64,000 bases of DNA from the NCBI RefSeq assembly GCF_946151045.1, contig NZ_CAMGYY010000002.1, forward strand, positions 1 through 64,000, written 5' to 3'. Both the position numbers and the translations under genes were made by a program. The stretch is from Mammaliicoccus sp. Marseille-Q6498 (GTDB lineage Bacteria; Bacillota; Bacilli; Staphylococcales; Staphylococcaceae). How positions within the stretch are numbered: position 1 is the first letter of the stretch; each line of letters opens with the position of its first letter. The notes below the pieces were generated by a model. That model saw only the letters and a program-made list of their open reading frames with translations, searched no databases and was not told where the DNA came from. Shown here in pieces: positions 30,231-39,020 of the stretch.

Positions 30231-31514
30231 ATGAACCCACTAGCTTTAGAATTGAACGAAGAAATTAAAAAAGAATATCCAGTTTTATTGGAAATGCTTT
30301 CTGACTTAGGTAAATCTATTTATTACCCTAAAGGTATATTATCTCAATCAGGTGAAGCGAAAGGTACAAAATATAATGCAACAATTGGTATGGCAACGAC
30401 TGATGAAGGTATTATGTACACTGATGCTTTATATAATCAGTTTGGTGATCAAGACCCAAGTGATGTATTCCCTTATGCGCCACCTCAAGGAGATGAGAGG
30501 TTACGTAATCTTTGGAAGAATAAAATTTTAAATGATAATCCTGATTTAAATGATAAATATATTTCTAAACCAGTTGTAATAAATGCGTTAACACATGGTT
30601 TATCATTAGCAGGTGATTTATTTGTAGATGCTGAAGATACAATTATGTTACCTGAGCATAACTGGGGTAACTATAAATTAACGTTTGGTGTTAGACATAG
30701 TGGTCAAATTGAAACGTACCAAGCATTTGAAGAAGACGGTAGTTTTACTTTAGAATATTTCAAACGCGCGCTTGAAAATTATAATAAAGAAAAAATTGTA
30801 TTAGTATTGAATTTCCCTAACAACCCAACAGGCTATACGCCAACAGTTGACGAAGTGAATGAAATGGTTACAGCAATTAAAGAATTGGCTGATAGAAACA
30901 CGCAAGTCATTGCTATAGTTGATGATGCTTATTATGGATTGTTCTTTGAAGATGTATTTAAACAATCTATATTTACACCACTTACTCAACTTAATCATGA
31001 AAATATTATGCCAGTGAAAATTGATGGCGCAACTAAAGAATATTTTGCATGGGGATTCCGTGTAGGATTTTTAACTTTTGGTACTCAAAGTGAATCAATT
31101 CAAGAAGCTTTAGTAGCTAAATTAAAAGGCTTAATTAGAAGTAACGTTTCAAGTTGTTCTTTACCAAGTCAAACAGCTGTCGTTCATGCAATGGAAGATC
31201 CTTCTTTCCAATCTCAAGTTGATGAAAATATTAATATCTTAAAAGAAAGATATGAAGTGACGAAAGAAGTAGCATATCGTGAAGAATATAAAGCACTTTG
31301 GACACCTTATGCATTTAATTCAGGTTACTTTATGTCTGTTAAATTAAAAGACATAGATCCAGAAGAATTAAGATTACATTTAATTAAAGAATATAGCATT
31401 GGAATTATTGCTTTAAATAAAACAGATATTCGTATTGCATTCAGTTGCATTGAGAAATCAGATATCGAATACGTATTTGAAACAATTGCAAAAGCGATTC
31501 ATGATTTAAAATAA
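30231..31514 (+). CDS. Class I/II PLP-dependent aminotransferase
   Basis: Fold-type I aminotransferase of 427 aa, likely aromatic or branched substrates. Motifs: VLNFPNNPTGYTPT (about 193-206), the PLP-binding AIVDDAYYG, and the Schiff-base lysine in VKIDGATKEYFAWGFRVGF. The substrate cannot be read from sequence. It stands alone with its own terminator; AGGAAAGAGG precedes the ATG. Confidence 0.85.
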   Translation: MNPLALELNEEIKKEYPVLLEMLSDLGKSIYYPKGILSQSGEAKGTKYNATIGMATTDEGIMYTDALYNQFGDQDPSDVFPYAPPQGDERLRNLWKNKILNDNPDLNDKYISKPVVINALTHGLSLAGDLFVDAEDTIMLPEHNWGNYKLTFGVRHSGQIETYQAFEEDGSFTLEYFKRALENYNKEKIVLVLNFPNNPTGYTPTVDEVNEMVTAIKELADRNTQVIAIVDDAYYGLFFEDVFKQSIFTPLTQLNHENIMPVKIDGATKEYFAWGFRVGFLTFGTQSESIQEALVAKLKGLIRSNVSSCSLPSQTAVVHAMEDPSFQSQVDENINILKERYEVTKEVAYREEYKALWTPYAFNSGYFMSVKLKDIDPEELRLHLIKEYSIGIIALNKTDIRIAFSCIEKSDIEYVFETIAKAIHDLK

Positions 31515-31524
31515 GAGTGAACAA

Positions 31525-31567
31525 TAGAGTGTGTATATCAAGTGGATATACACACTCTATTTTTTTA
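31525..31567 (+). terminator. Terminator after the aminotransferase gene
   Basis: TAGAGTGTGTATATC and GATATACACACTCTA (31525-31559) pair perfectly over five bases and are followed by seven T. Confidence 0.92.
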
Positions 31568-31599
31568 TGTTATAAAATGTTGTTATGTTAATATATTGA

Positions 31600-31827
31600 T
31601 TATGGGATTATACAATTCTGCCATTACTCATCTGGATTATAATTATAAGTTTTATCGTTCCTAATACGATTCAATATTTAGATAAACTATATGAATTGAG
31701 TGGATTTAATTCTACATTCTTTTACAAATATGATAGCATGATATATTTAGTTGCGTCAGTAATGTTATTTATATGTGCTTATATTATAGCTATTAGAAAA
31801 GCAACTAAAAGTACAATTACAATTTAA
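31600..31827 (+). pseudogene. 5'-truncated membrane protein remnant
   Basis: An open frame of 75 codons with no start: a stop directly precedes it at 31597. It encodes two hydrophobic helices (TILPLLIWIIIISFIVPNTI and YLVASVMLFICAYIIAI) separated by about 30 polar residues, and ends just before the ABC gene. It looks like the C-terminal end of a membrane protein, perhaps a permease subunit or a cognate membrane protein of the ABC genes that follow. A start at ATG 31737 would give only one helix. Confidence 0.45.
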
Positions 31828-31842
31828 AAGAGGTGAATCATT

Positions 31843-32712
31843 TTGAAATTAACACAAATTCAGAAATATTATGGGAAACAACACATATTAAAGAGCGTCG
31901 ATTTTGAATTTGGGGATAGCCAAATTGTTGGTTTAATTGGTAAAAATGGTGTGGGTAAAACGACACTTATGAAAATTATGAACGAAAATATTGTTAAATA
32001 TGATGGTTCTTTTAATAAAGAAAATGATGTAAAAGTAGGTTACTTAATTGAAAATCCGAAACTTTATTTAAATAAAACGGGCTATTATAATTTAAATTTA
32101 TTTAGAAGTGTTTTAGGTAACAATGTTGATGATAAGTATATTAATGAATTAATCGAATCTTTCGGTATTAAACCTTACATTAATAAAAAAGTTAAAAAAT
32201 ACTCTATGGGTATGAAGCAAAAGCTTTCGATCGCTGTTGCTTTAATGAACAAGCCTCAATATTTAATATTGGATGAGCCTACTAACGGTATGGATCCGGA
32301 TGGTTCGATTGACGTATTGAAAACAATTCAGCGCGTCAGCAAAGAACTTAATATTAAAGTGCTTATTTCTAGTCATAAATTAGAAGATATCGAGTTGATA
32401 TGTGATAGAACGATATTTATGAAGGAAGGCACAATTGTCGAAGATTATGATATGAAAGATAAATCGACAGATGTTACGAAATTTACTTTCGAGCCTCATC
32501 AATTTAACGAAGCATTAGATGTTCTTACGATGAACTATAAAGTCGTATCAAGTAATAAACAAGACGGAATGATTTCAGTTGAAGCATTACAAGATTATTA
32601 TGACGTATTAAAACGTCTTGGTGAAAAAGGTGTTTATCCTAAGTTTATTCAAAATAATAGAATTTCATTAAGAGATCAATACTTTAATATTAATAAAGGA
32701 GCTGAAGCGTAA
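31843..32712 (+). CDS. ABC transporter ATP-binding protein
   Basis: The 289-aa ATPase has Walker A GLIGKNGVGKTT (about 31-42), signature KKYSMGMKQKLSIAVAL, Walker B YLILDEPTNGMDP and the H-loop ISSHKLEDIE. The C-terminal extension matches exporters of the BcrA/CcmA type. The start is TTG with AGAGGTG upstream. The stop overlaps the permease start (TAATG), forming a two-gene exporter. Cargo unknown; bacitracin- or lantibiotic-type resistance exporters look similar. Confidence 0.9.
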   Translation: MKLTQIQKYYGKQHILKSVDFEFGDSQIVGLIGKNGVGKTTLMKIMNENIVKYDGSFNKENDVKVGYLIENPKLYLNKTGYYNLNLFRSVLGNNVDDKYINELIESFGIKPYINKKVKKYSMGMKQKLSIAVALMNKPQYLILDEPTNGMDPDGSIDVLKTIQRVSKELNIKVLISSHKLEDIELICDRTIFMKEGTIVEDYDMKDKSTDVTKFTFEPHQFNEALDVLTMNYKVVSSNKQDGMISVEALQDYYDVLKRLGEKGVYPKFIQNNRISLRDQYFNINKGAEA

Positions 32713-33440
32713 TGAATATTGGACAACATGTAAAATATGACATAACGAGAATTTTCAGAAGTCCTTTAGGTTACTTAGGATTTTTAATATCAATATTGCC
32801 AGGTCTAGGCGGTATAATTGCTGTTCAAACATTAGATGCGCCATTCAATGCGCAAGTTATTTTATCAATGTTTATCATGTTTGGTGGACTTGTTTTAGTG
32901 ATGTTTACAATGAGGACAATTGTACGTGATATGCAATATGGCACAATTCAATTGTTTTTAAACTCTAAATTAAATAGAGTGAAATATTTATATGGTAAGT
33001 TAATATCCGTAATAAGTATTACAGTAATATTTACGTTATTTGGAATGTTATTTACATTACTAGCAGGAGCGATAGTAGGGTATGGAGAACTTGCCTATAC
33101 TGATTTCTTAAAACTGTTAGGTGTACTAGTACTTATCGTGCTATTTTATGTTACGTTGCTTAATATTCTTAACTTATTGACTGGTAAATCGGCAATTGTT
33201 TATACAGCAGCAATTCTATTGCTTATCTTTTTACCAACAATATTTGATGCATTAATATTTATTCCTAAATATGGACCGGATCTAGCTGAAATGATGAAGT
33301 ATAATCCATTAAGTTTTCTACCTAGAGTATTCAGTTCAGGTGCGTTAACTATGAAAGGTTATCAAATTTGGATTTCAATTGCTTGTATCGTCATTTTCAC
33401 AGCAATCAATCATTACATTATAAGAAATAAGAATATATAA
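32712..33440 (+). CDS. ABC-2 type permease
   Basis: A 242-aa membrane protein with six predicted helices and the general layout of ABC-2 permeases. There is a cytoplasmic N terminus (NIGQHVKYDITRIFRSPLG) and a loop RTIVRDMQYGTIQLFLNSKLNRVKYLYGK after helix 2. It is co-translated with the ATPase upstream. The transported substance is not evident. Confidence 0.82.
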   Translation: MNIGQHVKYDITRIFRSPLGYLGFLISILPGLGGIIAVQTLDAPFNAQVILSMFIMFGGLVLVMFTMRTIVRDMQYGTIQLFLNSKLNRVKYLYGKLISVISITVIFTLFGMLFTLLAGAIVGYGELAYTDFLKLLGVLVLIVLFYVTLLNILNLLTGKSAIVYTAAILLLIFLPTIFDALIFIPKYGPDLAEMMKYNPLSFLPRVFSSGALTMKGYQIWISIACIVIFTAINHYIIRNKNI

Positions 33441-33445
33441 TGGTT

Positions 33446-33504
33446 AATCCCTCACTTCTATGTTAAATTTAAGTTATTAGACATATGAGTGAGGGATTTT
33501 TTTG
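33446..33504 (+). terminator. Terminator after the ABC exporter
   Basis: AATCCCTCACT (33446-33456) pairs with AGTGAGGGATT (33488-33498), followed by T. Its 3' arm contains GTGAGGG, the only plausible ribosome-binding site for the next small gene. Confidence 0.8.
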
Positions 33505-33708
33505 GGTAAAAGGTTTATAAAACATTACATTATTATAGGTATTTTATGTATTATAGCGAGTTTCTTTTTTGAAGGTACACCTAAAGCGTTAATGATTGGT
33601 GCGGCATTAGGTTTCTTTTTAACTGCAGTTATTGCTAAATTTGAAAAAGAAGATAAAGTCGATGAACATCCTGATAAAACAAAGCAGGATCAAAATAAAA
33701 AAGGGTAG
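33502..33708 (+). CDS. Small membrane protein, 68 aa
   Basis: Two hydrophobic helices (YIIIGILCIIASFFF and ALMIGAALGFFLTAVIA) and a charged tail rich in Lys and Asp. The start is TTG, 7 bases after GTGAGGG. That ribosome-binding site is the 3' arm of a terminator hairpin, so translation may depend on whether the hairpin forms. No homologue recognised. Confidence 0.55.
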   Translation: MGKRFIKHYIIIGILCIIASFFFEGTPKALMIGAALGFFLTAVIAKFEKEDKVDEHPDKTKQDQNKKG

Positions 33709-33787
33709 AGACATTGATGTTTTTACCTGATTTTTCTATTGCATGAATAAATTCGCAATAAGTGATTATGATATTCAGTCACTATTG

Positions 33788-33845
33788 CGGGGGTGAGACA
33801 CGTAATCTAATGAGAAATTTTAGATTGATGTCTCACTCCTTTTTA
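33788..33845 (+). terminator. Terminator before the M20 amidohydrolase gene
   Basis: GTGAGACA and TGTCTCAC arms with inner AATCTAA/TTAGATT pairs (about 33793-33836), followed by TTTTTA. It lies about 20 bp before the start of the next gene. Confidence 0.75.
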
Positions 33846-33863
33846 TTAAATTGAGGTGAAAAT

Positions 33864-35057
33864 ATGTTACGAAGTTTACTATTTAAAAAATTAGAACAAA
33901 AAGAACAAGAAATGATTAAGCATTATCAAAATTTACATCAATTTCCGGAACCTTCATTTAATGAAGTGAAAACTTCACAATATATAGAAGCTTTTTATAA
34001 AGATAAAGATGTTCGTTTACATACAAGAATCGGTGGTCATTATGGTTTAATCGTTGAAATAGAAGGGAACAGCCCGGGAAGAACGATTGCTTTAAGAGCG
34101 GATTTTGATGCTTTAAATATTCAAGAAGAAACGGGATTACCATTTTCATCAAAGAATGAAGGATGGATGCACGCATGCGGACACGATGCACATACTGCAT
34201 ATTTAATGATTCTTGCAGAAAGTTTAATAGAATTAAAAGATTCTTTGCCTGGAAAAGTCGTTATTATTCATCAACATGCTGAAGAGTTAGCTCCAGGTGG
34301 TGCAATCGATATGTTAGAATCCGGATTTTTAAATGATGTAGATGAAATTTATGGCATACACCTATTTCCAGACTATACACCTGACGTAATATCGTATAGA
34401 AAAGGACCAACTATGGGAGGACGTTCATTATTCCGTTTAAAAGTAAAAGGTAAAGGCGGACATGGGTCAAGTCCACATTTAGCTAATGATGCTATTATGG
34501 CTGCCAGTACTTTTGTAACAAATGTTCAAACAGTCGTTTCGAGAAGGCTGAATCCATTTGATATGGGTGTTGTAACGATAAGTTCATTCAATGGATTAGG
34601 ATCTTTAAATGTTATACAAGAAAATGTAGAGCTTGCCGGCGATGTGAGATATATGGAAAGCCGTATTGGTCACCAAATTCATGATGAAATCTTGCAACTA
34701 ATAGAAGGTTTAGAAGAATCATATAATGTGAAATGTGATTTCCAATATGAACTTGACTGTATTCCACTTATTAATCATTATAAGCAAACTGATTATTTAG
34801 TAGATATACTTGCTACGAGCCAAGGCGAATACTTTCAATCATTAAAAGAACACGAACAATTAACAAGTTCAGAAGACTTCGCCAGTTACTTAGAAAAGAT
34901 ACCAGGTTCATTCTTCTTTATAGGATGTAAACCATATCATTTAGAAGAAGCGTATTACAATCATAGTCCTAAATTTGTTGTGAACGAAGATGCTTTACTA
35001 ACTGCGAGTAAGGCATTAGGAGAAGTTGTATTAAATAGATTAAATATAGAAGATTAA
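33864..35057 (+). CDS. M20 family amidohydrolase
   Basis: Zinc-dependent N-acyl amino acid (hippurate-type) amidohydrolase. The 397-aa protein has LRADFDALNIQEETGLPFSS (about 79-98), the metal site MHACGHDAHTAYLM, and VIIHQHAEELAPGGA with the catalytic Glu pair. The dimerisation domain lies at about 190-300. No signal peptide, so it is cytosolic. The natural substrate is unknown. It is followed by an R3-like hairpin. Confidence 0.88.
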   Translation: MLRSLLFKKLEQKEQEMIKHYQNLHQFPEPSFNEVKTSQYIEAFYKDKDVRLHTRIGGHYGLIVEIEGNSPGRTIALRADFDALNIQEETGLPFSSKNEGWMHACGHDAHTAYLMILAESLIELKDSLPGKVVIIHQHAEELAPGGAIDMLESGFLNDVDEIYGIHLFPDYTPDVISYRKGPTMGGRSLFRLKVKGKGGHGSSPHLANDAIMAASTFVTNVQTVVSRRLNPFDMGVVTISSFNGLGSLNVIQENVELAGDVRYMESRIGHQIHDEILQLIEGLEESYNVKCDFQYELDCIPLINHYKQTDYLVDILATSQGEYFQSLKEHEQLTSSEDFASYLEKIPGSFFFIGCKPYHLEEAYYNHSPKFVVNEDALLTASKALGEVVLNRLNIED

Positions 35058-35060
35058 AAA

Positions 35061-35105
35061 AAGACTGCCAACAAAGTCACTTAATGTGAAATGCTGGCAG
35101 TCTTT
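35061..35105 (+). terminator. R3-type hairpin terminator
   Basis: AAGACTGCCA and TGGCAGTCTT arms (35061-35070 and 35094-35103) enclose a core like that of the R3 repeat (ACAAAGTCACTTAA). It serves as terminator of the amidohydrolase gene. A short R1-like fragment (GTTCTAACGACACTTTTCAA) follows at about 35149. Confidence 0.8.
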
Positions 35106-35210
35106 TGCGTATGAATATTTGAGCATTTATACAAGATTGACGGGAGGTGTTCTAACGACACTTTTCAATTAAATACTTCAGACAAAAATAAAAAAATAAA
35201 ATAAATTTTG

Positions 35211-35268
35211 TAGTAACCGTTTACAAATGTAAGGAAAACGTTTACAATAACTTGTATACAAGTATACG
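35211..35268 (+). promoter_or_regulatory. gnt operon promoter: two cre sites and a GntR operator
   Basis: Cre-like sites at 35211-35226 (14 of 16 matches) and 35232-35247 (AGGAAAACGTTTACAA, 15 of 16 to WTGWAARCGYWWWCWW) indicate CcpA repression. Next, TTTACA (35241-35246), a 16-base spacer and TATACG form the promoter. Inside the spacer the palindrome ACTTGTATACAAGT (35250-35263) matches the B. subtilis GntR operator. Gluconate should lift repression by GntR. Confidence 0.85.
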
Positions 35269-35288
35269 AACTGTGTGGAGGGATGCAT

Positions 35289-35996
35289 TTGAAACATCAT
35301 TATCATTACCCTAGTGAATGGTTAAAGCATCGTTCAACTGGTGAACAAGTAGCGAGTGAGATTAGACTTGCTATTATAAGTAAGGAGATCGTTAAGGGTG
35401 ATAAATTAAGTGAAAATAAGATTGCTCAACAATTTGAGGTTAGTCGATCGCCTGTAAGGGATGCATTTAAATTGTTACAGCAAGACAACTTAATATCTCT
35501 TGAAAGAATGGGAGCTGTTGTACTTGGATTATCAGATAATAATCAGAAAGAAATATATGATATTAGACTCATGTTAGAATCTTTTGTATTTGAAAGATTA
35601 CAAAATGATAATAACGCTGAAGTCATTCAACAGTTAAATAAAATTTTGAAAATGATGACGGTAGCAATAGAGTTTGAAGATGCAGATGAATTTACGAGGT
35701 TAGATTTATTGTTTCATGAATCCATGATAACAGCTATCAATCATCAATATATTGAAATGATTTGGCATAGTTTAACACCTGTTATGGAATGTTTAATTTT
35801 AGTATCTATGAGACAAAGAATGCAAAATGATCCAAAAGATTTCGATAGGGTCATTCATAATCATAAAGTTTATATAGAAGCGATTGAAACGAAAAATAGA
35901 AATAAAATGAAAGAAGCATTCCATTTGAATTTTGATGATGTAGATGAACAAATTGATGTTCTATGGAATTCACAAATCAACTTAGACAGAAAGTAG
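35289..35996 (+). CDS. gntR: Gluconate operon repressor GntR
   Basis: GntR/FadR-type regulator that represses the gluconate operon until gluconate binds. The 235-aa protein has a winged helix at about 15-75 (LSENKIAQQFEVSRSPVRDAF) and a FCD effector domain at about 85-220. I chose TTG 35289 (MKHHYHYPSEW), since GGAGGG would overlap the ATG at 35283. Eight bp separate it from gntK. Confidence 0.92.
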   Translation: MKHHYHYPSEWLKHRSTGEQVASEIRLAIISKEIVKGDKLSENKIAQQFEVSRSPVRDAFKLLQQDNLISLERMGAVVLGLSDNNQKEIYDIRLMLESFVFERLQNDNNAEVIQQLNKILKMMTVAIEFEDADEFTRLDLLFHESMITAINHQYIEMIWHSLTPVMECLILVSMRQRMQNDPKDFDRVIHNHKVYIEAIETKNRNKMKEAFHLNFDDVDEQIDVLWNSQINLDRK

Positions 35997-36003
35997 GATA
36001 ATA

Positions 36004-37539
36004 ATGAAATACATGATAGGTATTGATATAGGTACAACAAGCACAAAGGCAGTAATTTATGATGAGGAAGGTAATTTTCTTAAAAAACATAGTAACGAAT
36101 ATCCAATGACAACGACTGAAATAGGGGTTGCAGAGGAAAATCCTGCTGAAATTTTTGACGCTGTTCTTTTTACAGTTAAAAGAGTCGTAAGAGATATTGG
36201 TGCTAAACCTGAAGATATTAAATTATTAAGCTTTAGTAGTGCAATGCACAGTTTAATAGCGATGGATAAGAATAACCAACCATTAACTGAATGTATTACA
36301 TGGGCAGATAATAGAGCGAGAGAATATGCTGATATTATTAATGATCAACATGAAGGCATTGAAATTTATAAAAGAACAGGGACACCTATACATCCGATGT
36401 CACCACTGTCTAAAATTTATTGGTTAAAAAATGAACATCCTGAAATATATAACAATACGCATAAGTGGATTGATATTAAATCTTATGTATTTTATCAATT
36501 ATTTGAAGAATATGTGATGGACCATTCAATAGGGTCTGCTACAGGCATGATGAATTTAAAATCATTAAGCTGGGATGAAGAAGCATTAGAATTATTAGGA
36601 ATTAATGAAGAACAATTACCAACACTTGTGCCGACTACATATATTATGAAAAATGTTTCAGAAAAATATGCAGATATAATGGGCATCAATCATGAAACAC
36701 CAATTATTGTTGGTGCATCTGATGGTGTGTTATCAAACTTAGGCGTCAATAGTTTTAGAGAAGGCGAAGTAGCTGTAACGATAGGAACGAGTGGTGCAAT
36801 TAGAACGATAATTGATGAGCCTAAAACTGACGATAAAGGAAGAATTTTCTGTTACGTCTTAACGGAAGATCACTATTGTATCGGTGGTCCAGTTAATAAC
36901 GGCGGTGTCGTCTTAAGATGGTTACGAGATGAACTGTTAGCAAGTGAAGTTGAAACTGCAAAACGTCTAGGCGTTGATTCATATGATGTATTAACAAAAA
37001 TTGCGAGTCGTGTGAAACCTGGAGCAAATGGCCTTTTATTCCATCCGTATTTAGCTGGCGAAAGAGCGCCTTTATGGAATGCAAATGCGAGAGGTAGTTA
37101 CTTTGGATTAACGTTAACGCACAAAAAAGAACATATGATTAGAGCAGCTTTAGAAGGTGTATTACTAAACCTTTACACTGTATATCTTGCTTTAATAGAA
37201 GTGATGGATAAATCACCTGAACAAATTAAAGCAACTGGTGGATTTGCTAAAAGTGAAGTATGGAGACAAATGATGGCTGACATATTTGATACTTCAGTTG
37301 AAGTGCCTGAAAGTTATGAAAGTTCATGTTTAGGCGCTTGTGTATTAGCTTTAAAAGCTTTAGGGGAAATTGAAAACTTTGATGTATTAGATAATATGGT
37401 TGGTAAGACGTATCAACATAATCCAATTCAAGAAAATGTTGATATTTATCAATCACTTATACCAATCTTTATCAATTTAAGCCGTAAATTATCAGATGAA
37501 TATGATTTGATTACAGAATTTCAAGAAAAGCATTCATAA
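36004..37539 (+). CDS. gntK: Gluconokinase
   Basis: Phosphorylates gluconate to 6-phosphogluconate, feeding the pentose phosphate pathway. The 511-aa FGGY-family kinase has IGIDIGTTSTKAVIYDEEG at the N terminus, the ASDGVLSNLGVNS segment, and C-terminal GEVAVTIGTSGAIRTI and ATGGFAKSEVWRQMMADI. It is the middle gene of gntRKP. Confidence 0.95.
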   Translation: MKYMIGIDIGTTSTKAVIYDEEGNFLKKHSNEYPMTTTEIGVAEENPAEIFDAVLFTVKRVVRDIGAKPEDIKLLSFSSAMHSLIAMDKNNQPLTECITWADNRAREYADIINDQHEGIEIYKRTGTPIHPMSPLSKIYWLKNEHPEIYNNTHKWIDIKSYVFYQLFEEYVMDHSIGSATGMMNLKSLSWDEEALELLGINEEQLPTLVPTTYIMKNVSEKYADIMGINHETPIIVGASDGVLSNLGVNSFREGEVAVTIGTSGAIRTIIDEPKTDDKGRIFCYVLTEDHYCIGGPVNNGGVVLRWLRDELLASEVETAKRLGVDSYDVLTKIASRVKPGANGLLFHPYLAGERAPLWNANARGSYFGLTLTHKKEHMIRAALEGVLLNLYTVYLALIEVMDKSPEQIKATGGFAKSEVWRQMMADIFDTSVEVPESYESSCLGACVLALKALGEIENFDVLDNMVGKTYQHNPIQENVDIYQSLIPIFINLSRKLSDEYDLITEFQEKHS

Positions 37540-37551
37540 GGAGATGTTAAT

Positions 37552-38910
37552 ATGTTTTCAGAAATCGCACCTTTATTAATAGTAGCTTTAGCAATTGTTA
37601 TATTATTAGGTTTAATTATGTGGTTGAAACTTAATACATTTGTATCACTTATTATCACTGCAATGGTTACAGGTATTTTACTTGGTATGCCATTAAGTAA
37701 AATAATCGGAACTATTGAAACAGGTATGGGCTCAACACTTGGTCATATTGCTTTAATATTTGGACTAGGGGCTATGCTCGGTAAACTATTATCCGATGGC
37801 GGTGGTGCAACAAGAATCGCCGACACTTTAATTAACAAATTTGGTCAAAAACGTATACAATGGGCAGTTGTGACTGCATCATTTATTATCGGTATCGCAT
37901 TATTCTTTGAAGTTGGTTTAGTATTATTAATTCCAATTGTATTTACGATAGCTAAACAATCAAAAGTATCAACACTATACTTAGGTATTCCGATGACTGC
38001 AGCTTTATCAGTAACACATGGATTCTTACCACCACATCCAGGTCCAGTTATGATTGCTAAAGAATTTGGAGCAGACATTGGACAAGTACTATTATTTGGT
38101 ATCATCATTGCAATACCAGTAACAATTATCGCAGGACCTTTATTTACAAAATTTGCGAAAAAAGTTGTTCCAGAAGGATTCACAAAATCAGGGGATTTGG
38201 AATCATTAGGTAAACAAAAGACATTCAAAATTGAAGAAACACCTGGTTTCGCAATTTCAGCAACAACTGCTTTATTACCAGTATTTATTATGCTTGTTGC
38301 TACGATTGTTGATTTCATTTCAGGATCACCGGAAAATCCAGGAGGTTTCTTAGGATTTATAAGCTTTATCGGTGAAGCCGGTACAGCAATGTTAATTTCT
38401 GTATTGTTCGCGATTTACTCAATGGGTATTACAAGAGGTAAAAAAATTACAGAAGTTATGGATACATTAACAAACGCAATTTATCCAATCGGTATGATGT
38501 TATTAATTATTGGTGGTGGCGGCGCATTCAAACAAATATTAATTGATGGCGGCGTTGGTAAAACAGTAGAAGAAATCTTTACGGGTACAGCCATGTCACC
38601 AATATTACTAGCTTGGATTGTAGCAGCCGTATTAAGACTTGCATTAGGTTCAGCAACAGTTGCTTCAATTTCAACAGTTGGTATAGTTATGCCACTACTA
38701 GAAAACTCAGACGCTAACTTAGCATTAGTCGTATTAGCTACAGGAGCAGGTAGTGTTATAGCATCACACGTTAACGATGCAGGATTCTGGATGTTCAAAG
38801 AATACTTTGGACTCACAATGAAAGAAACATTCTTAACTTGGACGTTACTAGAAACTGTTATTTCCGTATCAGGTATTATATTCATTCTATTTATAAGCTT
38901 GTTTGTATAG
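37552..38910 (+). CDS. gntP: Gluconate permease
   Basis: Proton-coupled gluconate symporter of the GntP family. The 452-aa protein has about 12-14 membrane helices, with family motifs GLGAMLGKLLSDGGGATRIAD (about 71-91) and THGFLPPHPGPV. AGGAG precedes the ATG. Last gene of the operon, followed by a strong terminator. Confidence 0.94.
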   Translation: MFSEIAPLLIVALAIVILLGLIMWLKLNTFVSLIITAMVTGILLGMPLSKIIGTIETGMGSTLGHIALIFGLGAMLGKLLSDGGGATRIADTLINKFGQKRIQWAVVTASFIIGIALFFEVGLVLLIPIVFTIAKQSKVSTLYLGIPMTAALSVTHGFLPPHPGPVMIAKEFGADIGQVLLFGIIIAIPVTIIAGPLFTKFAKKVVPEGFTKSGDLESLGKQKTFKIEETPGFAISATTALLPVFIMLVATIVDFISGSPENPGGFLGFISFIGEAGTAMLISVLFAIYSMGITRGKKITEVMDTLTNAIYPIGMMLLIIGGGGAFKQILIDGGVGKTVEEIFTGTAMSPILLAWIVAAVLRLALGSATVASISTVGIVMPLLENSDANLALVVLATGAGSVIASHVNDAGFWMFKEYFGLTMKETFLTWTLLETVISVSGIIFILFISLFV

Positions 38911-38918
38911 AATATAAG

Positions 38919-38950
38919 AAGGGCTGAGACATTTATGTCTCAGCCCTTTC
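38919..38950. terminator. gnt operon terminator
   Basis: AAGGGCTGAGACAT and ATGTCTCAGCCCTT (38919-38948) pair perfectly over a short loop, followed by T. An R2-like tail (GTTTGTAGATAAAATTAATC) abuts it. Confidence 0.9.
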
Positions 38951-39020
38951 GTTTGTAGATAAAATTAATCGATTAAACACTCAATCTAACAACAAGTACA
39001 CTTTAAGTAACTTTGTTAAA
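38951..39020. repeat. Relic of the composite repeat
   Basis: Starts with an R2-like tail and closing arm (TTTGTAGATAAA, then ATCGATTAAACACTC) and runs directly into an R3-like core (CACTTTAAGTAACTTTGTT). No R1 units or R2 core remain. It lies between convergent genes and next to a terminator, like the intact copies. Confidence 0.65.

Noticed and set aside
37845..38318. 157-codon minus-strand frame
   Set aside because: Antisense shadow of the gluconate permease gene.
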